Source: DASPOJ01 sp049790315 (GTDB taxonomy: Bacteria; Acidobacteriota; Terriglobia; Acidiferrales; UBA7541). From it: a stretch of DNA of 27,840 nucleotides. The notes below the pieces were generated by a model. That model saw nothing but the letters and a program-made list of their open reading frames with translations, searched no databases and was not told where the DNA came from. A program made the translations under genes and the position numbers. Positions 15,680 through 24,100 of the stretch are shown here, piece by piece (within the stretch, counting starts at the first letter, position 1; each line of letters starts with the position of its first letter). The stretch lies in the NCBI GenBank assembly GCA_049790315.1, contig JBAQYV010000161.1, forward strand, positions 1 to 27,840. The letters run 5' to 3'.

Positions 15680-18499
15680 CTAAGGCTGCACCGACGTCTC
15701 GACGAATTGCGCCCCCGGCAACGGTTGCCCGCCGCCAACGCTAAATGTGATTTTCCCCGCGGCAGTGGCCATCGCCGCCGGCGCTCCACTCGCGGAGTCC
15801 GGGGCGCCTTCCGTCGGCGTCAGATCGGCGGTGAATTGCACGTCGCTCGTCGCGCCTGCTTGCAAATGAATGCGCTTGATTCCGCGAAGTTCGCGAATCG
15901 GATCGTCCGCGCCCGTTCCGCGGCTGACATATAACTCCACCACTTCGTCGCCATCCCGCTTCGAAATGTTCCTGACGCGCGCAGTCACCGCGAATTGCCC
16001 CTCAGTGCCCGCCACCGGCGTCACTTGAATATCCGAGTAAACAAATTTCGAATAGCTCAACCCGAATCCGAATGGATAAAGCGCATTGCCTTTGAAATAT
16101 TTGTAAGTGCGTCCCTGCATCGAGTAATCCTCGAACGGTGGAATCTGATCGACCGATTTATAGAAAGTAACCGGCAGTCTTCCCGCCGGATTGTTGTCGC
16201 CCGCCAGCGTATCCGCGATCGCCGTTCCGGCTCCTTCGCCGCCGTACCACGCCTCGAGCATCGCCGCCGCGTGTTGTGCCGCAAAATTCGCGGATATCGC
16301 GCTCCCGCTCTGAAGCACCACGACAACCGGCTTGCCCGTCGCAATCGCCGCCTCGATCAGTTTTTCTTGCGCGGGCGGAAGATCCAGCGTCGTTCGATCG
16401 CCTCCCGCGAAACCGGGGAGATTCACCGGCATCTCCTCGCCCTCAAGATTCGCGTTGATTCCAACGAAGGCAACCGTGACGTCGGACGATTTCACCGCGT
16501 CAACCGCGTCGGTCAGCAACGGTTCGGCGGGCGGCCGCCACACAAGTTCCAAGCCCACGCTGCCGTAATTCTGCGCGCACTCGATCCGCACCGCGTACGA
16601 GTGTCCCGCTTCCAGCGTCACCTTCGTTTCCGAAAGGAAACGGCTTCGCCGCAGCGGTGTTTCGTCGTCGAGAATCAGTTTATCGTCCAGATAAATCTTC
16701 GCCGAAGCCGTGCCCGGCGGCACGCAATTGTCGCATCGCAACCGGTACACGCCCAAAACGTAATCGCCCGTTACAGGCGCGCTCAGTGTTCCGCTCCAGC
16801 GCACGGAAAACGCCTTGCGCGGAATTTGCCCCACGATCGCCGGATCTTTCATATCCCAATTGAAATACACATGCGGCTCAACCCGCGTAACTTGCGGCGC
16901 GCCGTCGAAATGATCGTTCGCAAAATATTCCGCCAGCAATCCGTGTGCGGGCGCCGCGCCGGAAGTCGAGTTGGCAACGCCAGCCGAAGCCGGCGGCGTA
17001 AGCGCATCGGTTGGCACCAGCGCATCGGATTGTTCCGTGAACGTGGCGCCCAGCGCGTACCGAATTTTCGCCGTGGCGCCGAATCGTTGCTCGATTCCCG
17101 CCAGCGGCGTCACGATGCTCGAAGCCGTGCCGTTGTAATTTCCCAACAGCGTGTCCGGATCGTCCGCGGAAGGCCCGATCACCGCGATGCTTTTGATTTT
17201 CGGCCCCAACGGCAAAATCCCGCGCGAATTCTGCAGCAGCACGATCGACTCTTTCGCCGCCTCCACCGCAAGTTCCCGATGCGCCGGCGAATCGTTTTCC
17301 GAGTATGGAATCTTCGAGTAGGGGACCATCTCCGGCGGATCGAACATCCCCAGCAATATCCGCGCGCGGAACAACCGCTCAACCGACGTGTTGATCGCCG
17401 CTTCCGTAATCAGTCCCTTCTGCACCGCTTCCACCAGCGAAGCGTATTCCTTGCCGCAGCTCAAATCCGTTCCGGCCAGCACCGCCGTGGCCGACGCTTC
17501 GGCCATCGTCGGCTTGTATGCGTGGCCCACCATGATGTCCGTGATCGCCGCGCAATCGCTTACCACGTAGCCGTTAAATCCCCACTCCTTTCGCAAATGG
17601 TCTTGAAGCAAGTTGGTATTTGCGCACGCCGGGAATCCATCGATCGCGTTGTACGCGCACATCACCGACGCTACTTTTCCGTCGACAACCGCCGCGCGAA
17701 ACGCCGGCAAATAGGTATCCTCAAGGTCCGTCTCGCTCACCTTTACGTCAAAAGTATGCCGCAGCGGCTCCGGCCCGCTGTGCACCGCGAAATGTTTCGC
17801 CGTCGCCACGGTTTTCAAGTAGCGCGGATCGTTTCCCTGCATTCCTTGAATGAACGCCACGCCAAGGCTCGCCGTCAGAAACGGATCCTCGCCATAAGTT
17901 TCCTGGCCGCGTCCCCACCGCGGATCGCGAAAAATATTTATGTTCGGCGACCAGAACGTCAGCCCGTGATAGCGGCTCACGTCGCCGGTTCGCTGCGCTT
18001 CGTTGTATTTCGCGCGTGCTTCCGTCGAAATCGTATCGGCCACGCGATGCATCAGGTCCGTGTCCCAAGTTGCCGCCAATCCGATCGCTTGCGGAAACAC
18101 CGTGGCCACGCCCGCGCGCGCGACACCATGCAGCGCCTCGTTCCACCAGTCGTAAGCGGGGATTCCCAGCCGCGGAATAGCCACCGCCACGTTCTGCATC
18201 TGCGAAACTTTTTCTTCCAGTGTCATGCGCGCAACCAGGTCCGCCGCGCGAACATCCGCGGGCTGCATTGGATCCAAATACGCCGGCTTTGCTTCGTTTT
18301 GTCGCGTAGTTGGCGGCGTAGCCTGTGGCGCGGTCTGCGACGCGGCTTGCGGTACAACACCTGGCGCCGCAGCCGGCATCCCGGTCGCCGCCGGCGCTGC
18401 GTTCGTCTGCGGCGCAGCCTCTTGCGCGCGCACCAAGCAGGGAAGCAGCAGCGCCACGCAGCACAATCCGCACGCGCGTCTTATCAGGGAAATCCTCAT
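15680..18499 (-). CDS. Secreted GH3 glycosidase with PA14 domain (beta-xylosidase/beta-glucosidase type)
   Basis: A 939-residue exported enzyme that hydrolyses terminal beta-linked sugars. Residues 1-25 are a signal peptide (RRACGLCCVALLLPCLVRA), and 27-70 an Ala/Pro/Gln-rich linker. The GH3 N-terminal barrel runs from about 80 with WWNEALHGVARAG (118-130), FPQAIGLAATWD (135-146), AKHF (234-237) and the nucleophile D315 in YVVSDC. The alpha/beta domain follows from about 405, is interrupted by a PA14 domain (about 515-660) and resumes with a second half holding LEGEEMPVNLPG. A fibronectin-III-like domain closes the protein (VRNISKRDGDEVVELYVS). The WNEALHG and FPQAIG pattern favours xylosidase-type enzymes. 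The start is fixed by GGAGGA (18512-18507), 7 bases upstream. Confidence 0.93.
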   Translation of the reverse strand: MRISLIRRACGLCCVALLLPCLVRAQEAAPQTNAAPAATGMPAAAPGVVPQAASQTAPQATPPTTRQNEAKPAYLDPMQPADVRAADLVARMTLEEKVSQMQNVAVAIPRLGIPAYDWWNEALHGVARAGVATVFPQAIGLAATWDTDLMHRVADTISTEARAKYNEAQRTGDVSRYHGLTFWSPNINIFRDPRWGRGQETYGEDPFLTASLGVAFIQGMQGNDPRYLKTVATAKHFAVHSGPEPLRHTFDVKVSETDLEDTYLPAFRAAVVDGKVASVMCAYNAIDGFPACANTNLLQDHLRKEWGFNGYVVSDCAAITDIMVGHAYKPTMAEASATAVLAGTDLSCGKEYASLVEAVQKGLITEAAINTSVERLFRARILLGMFDPPEMVPYSKIPYSENDSPAHRELAVEAAKESIVLLQNSRGILPLGPKIKSIAVIGPSADDPDTLLGNYNGTASSIVTPLAGIEQRFGATAKIRYALGATFTEQSDALVPTDALTPPASAGVANSTSGAAPAHGLLAEYFANDHFDGAPQVTRVEPHVYFNWDMKDPAIVGQIPRKAFSVRWSGTLSAPVTGDYVLGVYRLRCDNCVPPGTASAKIYLDDKLILDDETPLRRSRFLSETKVTLEAGHSYAVRIECAQNYGSVGLELVWRPPAEPLLTDAVDAVKSSDVTVAFVGINANLEGEEMPVNLPGFAGGDRTTLDLPPAQEKLIEAAIATGKPVVVVLQSGSAISANFAAQHAAAMLEAWYGGEGAGTAIADTLAGDNNPAGRLPVTFYKSVDQIPPFEDYSMQGRTYKYFKGNALYPFGFGLSYSKFVYSDIQVTPVAGTEGQFAVTARVRNISKRDGDEVVELYVSRGTGADDPIRELRGIKRIHLQAGATSDVQFTADLTPTEGAPDSASGAPAAMATAAGKITFSVGGGQPLPGAQFVETSVQP

Positions 18500-18880
18500 C
18501 GAAGAATCCTCCGGGTGCGGGCCGCACTTAGGGCCCGCCGCAATACAGACGCGGACTCTACTCGGAACCCGCCCCAAAAAGCGGACCAAAGCCTCGTGGC
18601 ATCGCTCGGCTGCGCGCCTGCGGATTCACCGCGCGCGATGGGGACTCTGTCATTCCGGCGCGAAGTTGTCAACGCTCGCACGAACCCTCGCTGCTCCCGG
18701 AAATCCATCGCCGCTTCATCCGCAAGTTCGTCACAGTTACTTGCACGTTTCGCCGCGTCCCTGCGCGCCCGCGAACCAATGTGTTACTCTGGTTTTTCCT
18801 GGAACGTGGCCATTTTCCGTCAGTGCTTCTCGCGGTGCGCTCCGTTGCGCCAAAGTTCAAGGATTAAGAGGGTAGGCAGA
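18500..18880. other. Divergent promoter region between GH3 and M61 genes
   Basis: No gene is supported in these 381 bases, although the plus strand is open across them as part of a long antisense frame. Next to the GH3 ribosome site is the palindrome GTGCGGGCCGCAC (18515-18527), which could fold in the leader. I cannot point to a clean promoter pair for either gene; TTACTCT near 18784 is the best -10-like element for the M61 gene. Confidence 0.4.
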
Positions 18881-20806
18881 ATGAATCGCAGAACTTATGT
18901 TCGTTCTATTGTCGGCCTGTTCGCGCTGCTCGCGTTTCTTACGTCCGCGGCACGCCTCAAGGCGCAGACGCGTCCCGCTCCCATTCGCATCTACGCGGAT
19001 TTGAGCGACGCCCCGAAGCGAATCTTTCACGCCCACTTGGTTTTCCCGGTTTCGCCCGGCCCATTCACGCTCCTCTATCCCAAGTGGATTCCCGGTGAGC
19101 ACGGCCCGAACGGCCCCATCTCCGACGTTGTCGGCCTGCGTTTCATGGCCGGCGGAAAAGTTTTGCCGTGGCGTCGCGACGACGTGGATATGTTCGCTTT
19201 CCACCTCGTCATTCCCGAAGGCGTCACTGAACTCGATGTTTCGCTCGACTATCTCACGCCGCTTGAAAGCGAAGGTTATTCCGAAGGCCCTTCCGCCACC
19301 GCCAAGATGGCGATTCTCGAATGGAATCTTCTCGTGCTCTATCCCGAAGGCGCGAAGACCGACGATCTCACTTACCAGGCCACGCTGCGTCTTCCCTCCG
19401 GCTGGAAATACGGCACCGCGCTCGAGCTCGCGCAAGAGACCGATGATGGCGCATCCGAATTCAAGCCCGTCTCTCTCTCCACGCTCGTCGATTCCCCCGT
19501 TCTGATGGGCGAATATTTCCGCTCGATCCCTCTCGCCACCGAAATCCAGCCGCCGCATCGCCTCGATCTCGCCGGCGATTCCCGCGATGCCGTGGAAATT
19601 CCGAAGGACGAACTCGAAGACTACAGCCACTTGGTCCGCGAGGCCCAGGCGCTGTTCCAGGCGCACCACTATAATCATTACGATTTTCTGCTCAGCCTCA
19701 CCGATCACATGGACCCCAACGGTCTCGAGCATCATCAATCCAGCGACAATCGCGCGCCCGAGCGCATGCTCCTCGATCCCGTAGCACGCACCTATTACGC
19801 CGATCTCCTCAGCCACGAATTTTTCCATTCATGGAACGGCAAATATCGCCGCCCGCTCGGCCTGTCCACGCCCGATTTCCAGCAGCCGATGAAGGGCGAT
19901 CTTCTGTGGGTGTACGAGGGCCTCACGCAATATTACGGCGAAGTGCTTTCCGCGCGTAGCGGCATCGAGACCGATGCCGATTACCGCGAGTGGCTCGCAT
20001 GGACCGCCGCTTATCTCGACAATTGGCCCGGCCGCACCTGGCGCCCGCTCGAAGACACCGCCATATCCGCGCAATTGCTCTACATGGTTCCGGGGCAAGC
20101 TTGGCGATCTTGGCGGCGCTGGGTAGATTTTTACGATGAAAGCTGGCTCATGTGGCTCGATGCCGACGTCACGATTCGTCAGCTCACGCATGGCCAGAAA
20201 TCGCTCGACGATTTCTGCCGCCTCTTTGACGGCGCGCCTTCCAGCGGGCCACAGCTCGTGCCCTACACGCTTGACGAAGTCGTCGCCGCGCTAAATCAAG
20301 TCGCGCCCTACGGCTGGCAAAAATTCTTCCACGATCGCCTTGACGTGATCACCGAGCACCCGCCGATGGGCGGAATCACCGGCGGCGGCTGGCGCCTCGT
20401 CTACACCGATCAGCCGAACACTTATATCCAGGCCATGGAACCGTCCGAAAGCCTGATCGCCGAAAACTTCACGCTGGGCATCGTCGTCAGCGGCCAGCAA
20501 GGTGCCAAGGCTGGCGATCTCCTTGACGTAATCCCCGGCGGACCTGCCGCGCAGGCCGGCCTCGCGCCCGGCATGAAAATCCTCACAGTGAATGGACGCG
20601 CCTGGTCGCCGGACGTCCTGCGCGGCGCCATCGCCGCCGCAAAAGGTTCAGCCGAGCCCATCGTCCTTCAGGTCGATAATGTTGGCTATTCCCAAACAGT
20701 TCGCGTCTACTATCGCGGCGGCCTCCGCTATCCCCACCTGGAGCGCGACGCCACCGTCCCCGACCTCTTAACCAACACAATCACGTCCCTCGTCCCGGCG
20801 AAATAG
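18881..20806 (+). CDS. M61 family metallopeptidase with PDZ domain
   Basis: A 641-residue exported peptidase of the glycyl-aminopeptidase (M61) family. Residues 1-29 are a signal peptide (RSIVGLFALLAFLTSAARLKA). The N-terminal beta domain has YPKWIPGEHGPNGPI, typical of the family. The zinc site is HEFFH (312-316) in SHEFFHSWNGK, with the third ligand E346 in VYEGLTQYYGE. The C-terminal PDZ domain covers about 530-605 (DVIPGGPAAQAGLAPGMKIL). The frame is open far upstream, but ATG 18881 follows GAGGG (18868-18872) and directly precedes the signal peptide. It is divergent from GH3. Confidence 0.93.
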   Translation: MNRRTYVRSIVGLFALLAFLTSAARLKAQTRPAPIRIYADLSDAPKRIFHAHLVFPVSPGPFTLLYPKWIPGEHGPNGPISDVVGLRFMAGGKVLPWRRDDVDMFAFHLVIPEGVTELDVSLDYLTPLESEGYSEGPSATAKMAILEWNLLVLYPEGAKTDDLTYQATLRLPSGWKYGTALELAQETDDGASEFKPVSLSTLVDSPVLMGEYFRSIPLATEIQPPHRLDLAGDSRDAVEIPKDELEDYSHLVREAQALFQAHHYNHYDFLLSLTDHMDPNGLEHHQSSDNRAPERMLLDPVARTYYADLLSHEFFHSWNGKYRRPLGLSTPDFQQPMKGDLLWVYEGLTQYYGEVLSARSGIETDADYREWLAWTAAYLDNWPGRTWRPLEDTAISAQLLYMVPGQAWRSWRRWVDFYDESWLMWLDADVTIRQLTHGQKSLDDFCRLFDGAPSSGPQLVPYTLDEVVAALNQVAPYGWQKFFHDRLDVITEHPPMGGITGGGWRLVYTDQPNTYIQAMEPSESLIAENFTLGIVVSGQQGAKAGDLLDVIPGGPAAQAGLAPGMKILTVNGRAWSPDVLRGAIAAAKGSAEPIVLQVDNVGYSQTVRVYYRGGLRYPHLERDATVPDLLTNTITSLVPAK

Positions 20807-21051
20807 TCCGGCGGCCGCGTCACTTTTATTTCGCCATCCGTTTGGAGCAGGTTCCGCGCATCCGCGCCTGTGCGAGATAGGTAGTAATTGAGTGCGCACT
20901 GGTTCAACACGCTGATGATGCCTGACTCGAATAAGAACGCATAATCATCACCGGCTAGCTGGAAAGCCGAGGCCTGACGCGGTGCCCTCAGTTGATCCGA
21001 CCAGGCGTAAACCTGGCTGGTATCCAAAAATGCCGACACTTGAAGCGGCAA
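20728..21051 (-). CDS. Doubtful small ORF, divergent from the STAND gene
   Basis: A 107-residue frame from a TTG with a GAGGGAGAAGC-type site just upstream. It reads SAFQLAGDDYAFLFESGIIS, then VLNQCALNYYLSRTGADAR, and ends antisense to the last 79 bases of the M61 gene. I recognise no family, signal peptide or membrane helix. Its 5' end lies 50 bases from the ATG of the STAND-WD40 gene. It could be a decayed gene fragment, a real small protein or chance. Listed because nothing else explains the 294-base gap. Confidence 0.28.
   Translation of the reverse strand: MPLQVSAFLDTSQVYAWSDQLRAPRQASAFQLAGDDYAFLFESGIISVLNQCALNYYLSRTGADARNLLQTDGEIKVTRPPDYFAGTRDVIVLVKRSGTVASRSRWG
20797..20835. repeat. 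9-bp inverted repeat across the M61 stop codon
   Basis: GGCGAAATA (20797-20805) and TATTTCGCC (20827-20835) are perfectly complementary around a 21-base GC-rich loop. It might act as a weak terminator for the M61 gene, but the loop is long and no T tract follows the right arm. Confidence 0.3.
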
Positions 21052-21100
21052 GCTTCTCCCTCACTCTGAAAGTTCCAGCATCGTTCTGCGGCCGCACTCC

Positions 21101-24100
21101 ATGAAAACGCTGCGAATATTCATTTCCTCCCCCAGCGACGTCAGAGCCGAACGCGTGCGCGCGTACGACGTCGTCCAGCGGCTTCAAACGAAATTTCGCG
21201 CCTTCATCAAGATAGAACCGATCCTTTGGGAAGACGAGCCCATGCGGGCCACTTCATCCTTTCAGGCGCAAATCTCGAAGCCATCCGAAAGCGATGTCGT
21301 CATCTGCGTCCTGTGGGCAAAAATCGGCACAAGATTGCCGCGGAATTTTAGGCGGCCGGATGGATCCGTCCCCACCGGAACAGAGTGGGAATTTGAAGAT
21401 GCCCTCGAGTCCTACAAGACAAGAGGCACGCCCGACCTGCTCGTGTATCGCAAAACCGCTCCGCCTGAGATCAAGGTAACGAGCGATCAAATGCTCGAGG
21501 AATGGCAAAGCCAGAAGAAAGCGCTCGATGCTTTTCTCAATCGGTGGTTCCGGGATCACGAGGGTGCATTCCAGGCCGCGTTCAGCGCATTCGATACCGA
21601 CGAGGACTTTGAAAAGCTTCTCGAGAAGCATCTCGAAAAAATCATAAGCCTACGGCTCGACAAGCCGGAGCTGATCAGTTGGACCGAAGGTTCGCCCTTC
21701 CGCGGCCTCGATGTTTTTCACGCGCAGCATCAGAAGATTTTCTTCGGGCGCGACCTGGCGATTGCCGAGATTACGAATCGCTTGCTTGAGCAATCTTTGC
21801 GGGGACGCGTGTTCCTTCTCGTCCTGGGCATGAGCGGTTGCGGCAAATCCTCTCTCGTCCGCGCCGGCGTGCTTCCCGAATTGATGCGACTGGGAGTGGC
21901 AAATGAAGTGGGCTGCTGGCGCTGGGCGATCCTTCGTCCCAGTGAGGCCAGCGGCACGCTGACGGAATGTCTCGCTTCGGCCCTGTTCACCGAGAAAAAT
22001 GCGCTTCCAGAACTGTCACAGCTCGGCTACGACGTTCAACGATTTGCGGACTTCCTGCGCGATGCCCCCGCCCACGCAATCCCATTGATTGAGGCCGCGC
22101 TCGCAAAAGTATCGCGGCAATTCGCGCACGAATCGCTCCGTTCCAAGCCGCCCGAGGCCAGGCTCATTCTCGTCATTGACCAGCTCGAGGAGATGTTCAC
22201 GATCGAGCGCTTTGACGCCGCGCAGCGCGCCGCATTCATTGGCGCAATTTCCGCTCTGTCGCGCAGCGGTTTGGTATGGGTAGTTGCCACAATGCGCAGC
22301 GATCTGTACGCCTCCTGCGCTGAAATCGAAGGCTTCCGCGCGCTCAAGTCCGACGATGGACAATACGATCTCGGCGCTCCCGGTGTCTCCGAAACAGGAC
22401 AGATCATCCGCATGCCGGCGCTGGCTGCCGGTCTCTCGTTTGAGTCCCACCCCGTCACTCATCGGAAGTTAGACGACGCCCTTCAGGAAGAAGCCAGCAA
22501 AAGTCCGGAAGCGCTTCCGTTGCTCGAGTTCTGCCTGGATGAACTCTACAAGCTGCGAACCGAATCCCTCCTGATCACCTGGGATGCTTATCAAAAGCTT
22601 GGCGGCCTGAACGGCGCCATCACCAAGCGCGCCGAAGAAGTCTTCAGCTCTCTTTCCGTCGCGGGGCAGCGCGCCTTTCCGCGCGTGCTCTCGTCCCTGG
22701 TGACCATGGATGCATCTGCGACGAGCCGTCCCGCGCGTCGCAAAGATCTCGAAGCCAATCCCGCCATGGCCGAAGTCATCGCTTCCTTCACGCGAGCCAA
22801 TCTATTTGTGACCGATGTCAATCAAGCCGGCGAACCCGTGGTTGCTGTCGCGCACGAAGCCCTGATCGGCTCTTGGCCGCGCGTTCAAGACTGGGTGCAT
22901 GAGAATAAAGATTTTCTGCGCCTCAAAACGCGCATCGCCCAGGCCGCCCACCGCTGGCACGAGTCGGGCGAGGACAGCGATTTCCTGCTCCCCGAGGGAA
23001 AGGCGCTGGCCGAAGCCCAGGACGCGCTCACCAAACGCCGCGAAGAACTCGAAGACATTGAGTTCGTTCAGTCTTCAATTAAGGTCGCGGCTCACCGTAA
23101 CGTGGTGCGCCGCTTTCTGGCCGCGGCCGCTCTTACCGTCGCGCTTTCTTTGATTTTTGGTTCCGTGATCTTGCAGCAGCGGCACGACGCTCTCGCCGCA
23201 ACCGCCGCGGCCAGCGAAGCCGATTTCACTTTCGCCGCCGACGAAATGGAACGAAACGAAATCCCCGTATCGCTTGCGTATCTCGCTGATGCGCTCAGAA
23301 AAAATCCGGAAAATCAAAAAGCCATCGCCTTGACTGTCGCCGAGTTGCAGGATTCACCGCTCCCGATCCTCAGCATGCGCCACGACGATGAAGTTCAAGA
23401 CGCCGAATTCAGTCCCGATGGCGCGCGCGTCGTCACCGCTTCCGTCGATGGCACCGCGCGTATTTGGGATGCGAAGACCGGCCAGCAGTTGAACGCCCAG
23501 CCGATGCGGCACGCGAATTGGGTCCATACCGCCGAGTTCAGTCCCGATGGAACTGAAGTGATCACGGGGTCATGGGATGGCACTGCGCGCGTGTGGAACG
23601 CGCAAACCGGCGCCGAAATCGGCGCTCCGCTCCAGCACAACGGCAGAGTTCTTACCGCGACCTTTAGTCCCGACGGCACGAAAATTGCCACCGCGTGTTA
23701 CGACGGTACCGCTCACGTCTGGGATGCGCGAACGCTCCAACCCATTGGCAGCCCCATGCAACACACAGGTCCCGTTTGGTCGGCGCGTTTCAGTCCGGAC
23801 AGCACTCGAGTCGTCACCGCTTCCGCGGATCACACCGCAAGAGTCTGGGATGCTTCTACCGGCGCGCCGATTTCGTATCTCGGCCAGCCCGCGGTCTTGC
23901 GCCATCAGGACGAAGTCAATCTCGCAATCTTTAGTCCCGACGGCAAATGGATCGCCACAGGTTCCGACGACGGTACGGCGCGAATTTGGGATACGCGGAC
24001 ATTTCAAGCGACTGGCGAACCCCTGCAGCACGGCGCGCCTGTGAATTTCGCAAGTTTCAGCCGGGATAGCCGCTTCGTCGTCACCGCCTCGTCGGATCAC

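Noticed and set aside
15995..18880. Plus-strand frame open for about 2.9 kb opposite the GH3 gene, in frame with the M61 peptidase
   Set aside because: Its translation is Arg/His-rich without recognisable domains, whereas the GH3 gene on the other strand has every expected motif. It is a high-GC antisense shadow; the M61 gene starts at 18881 with its own ribosome site and signal peptide.
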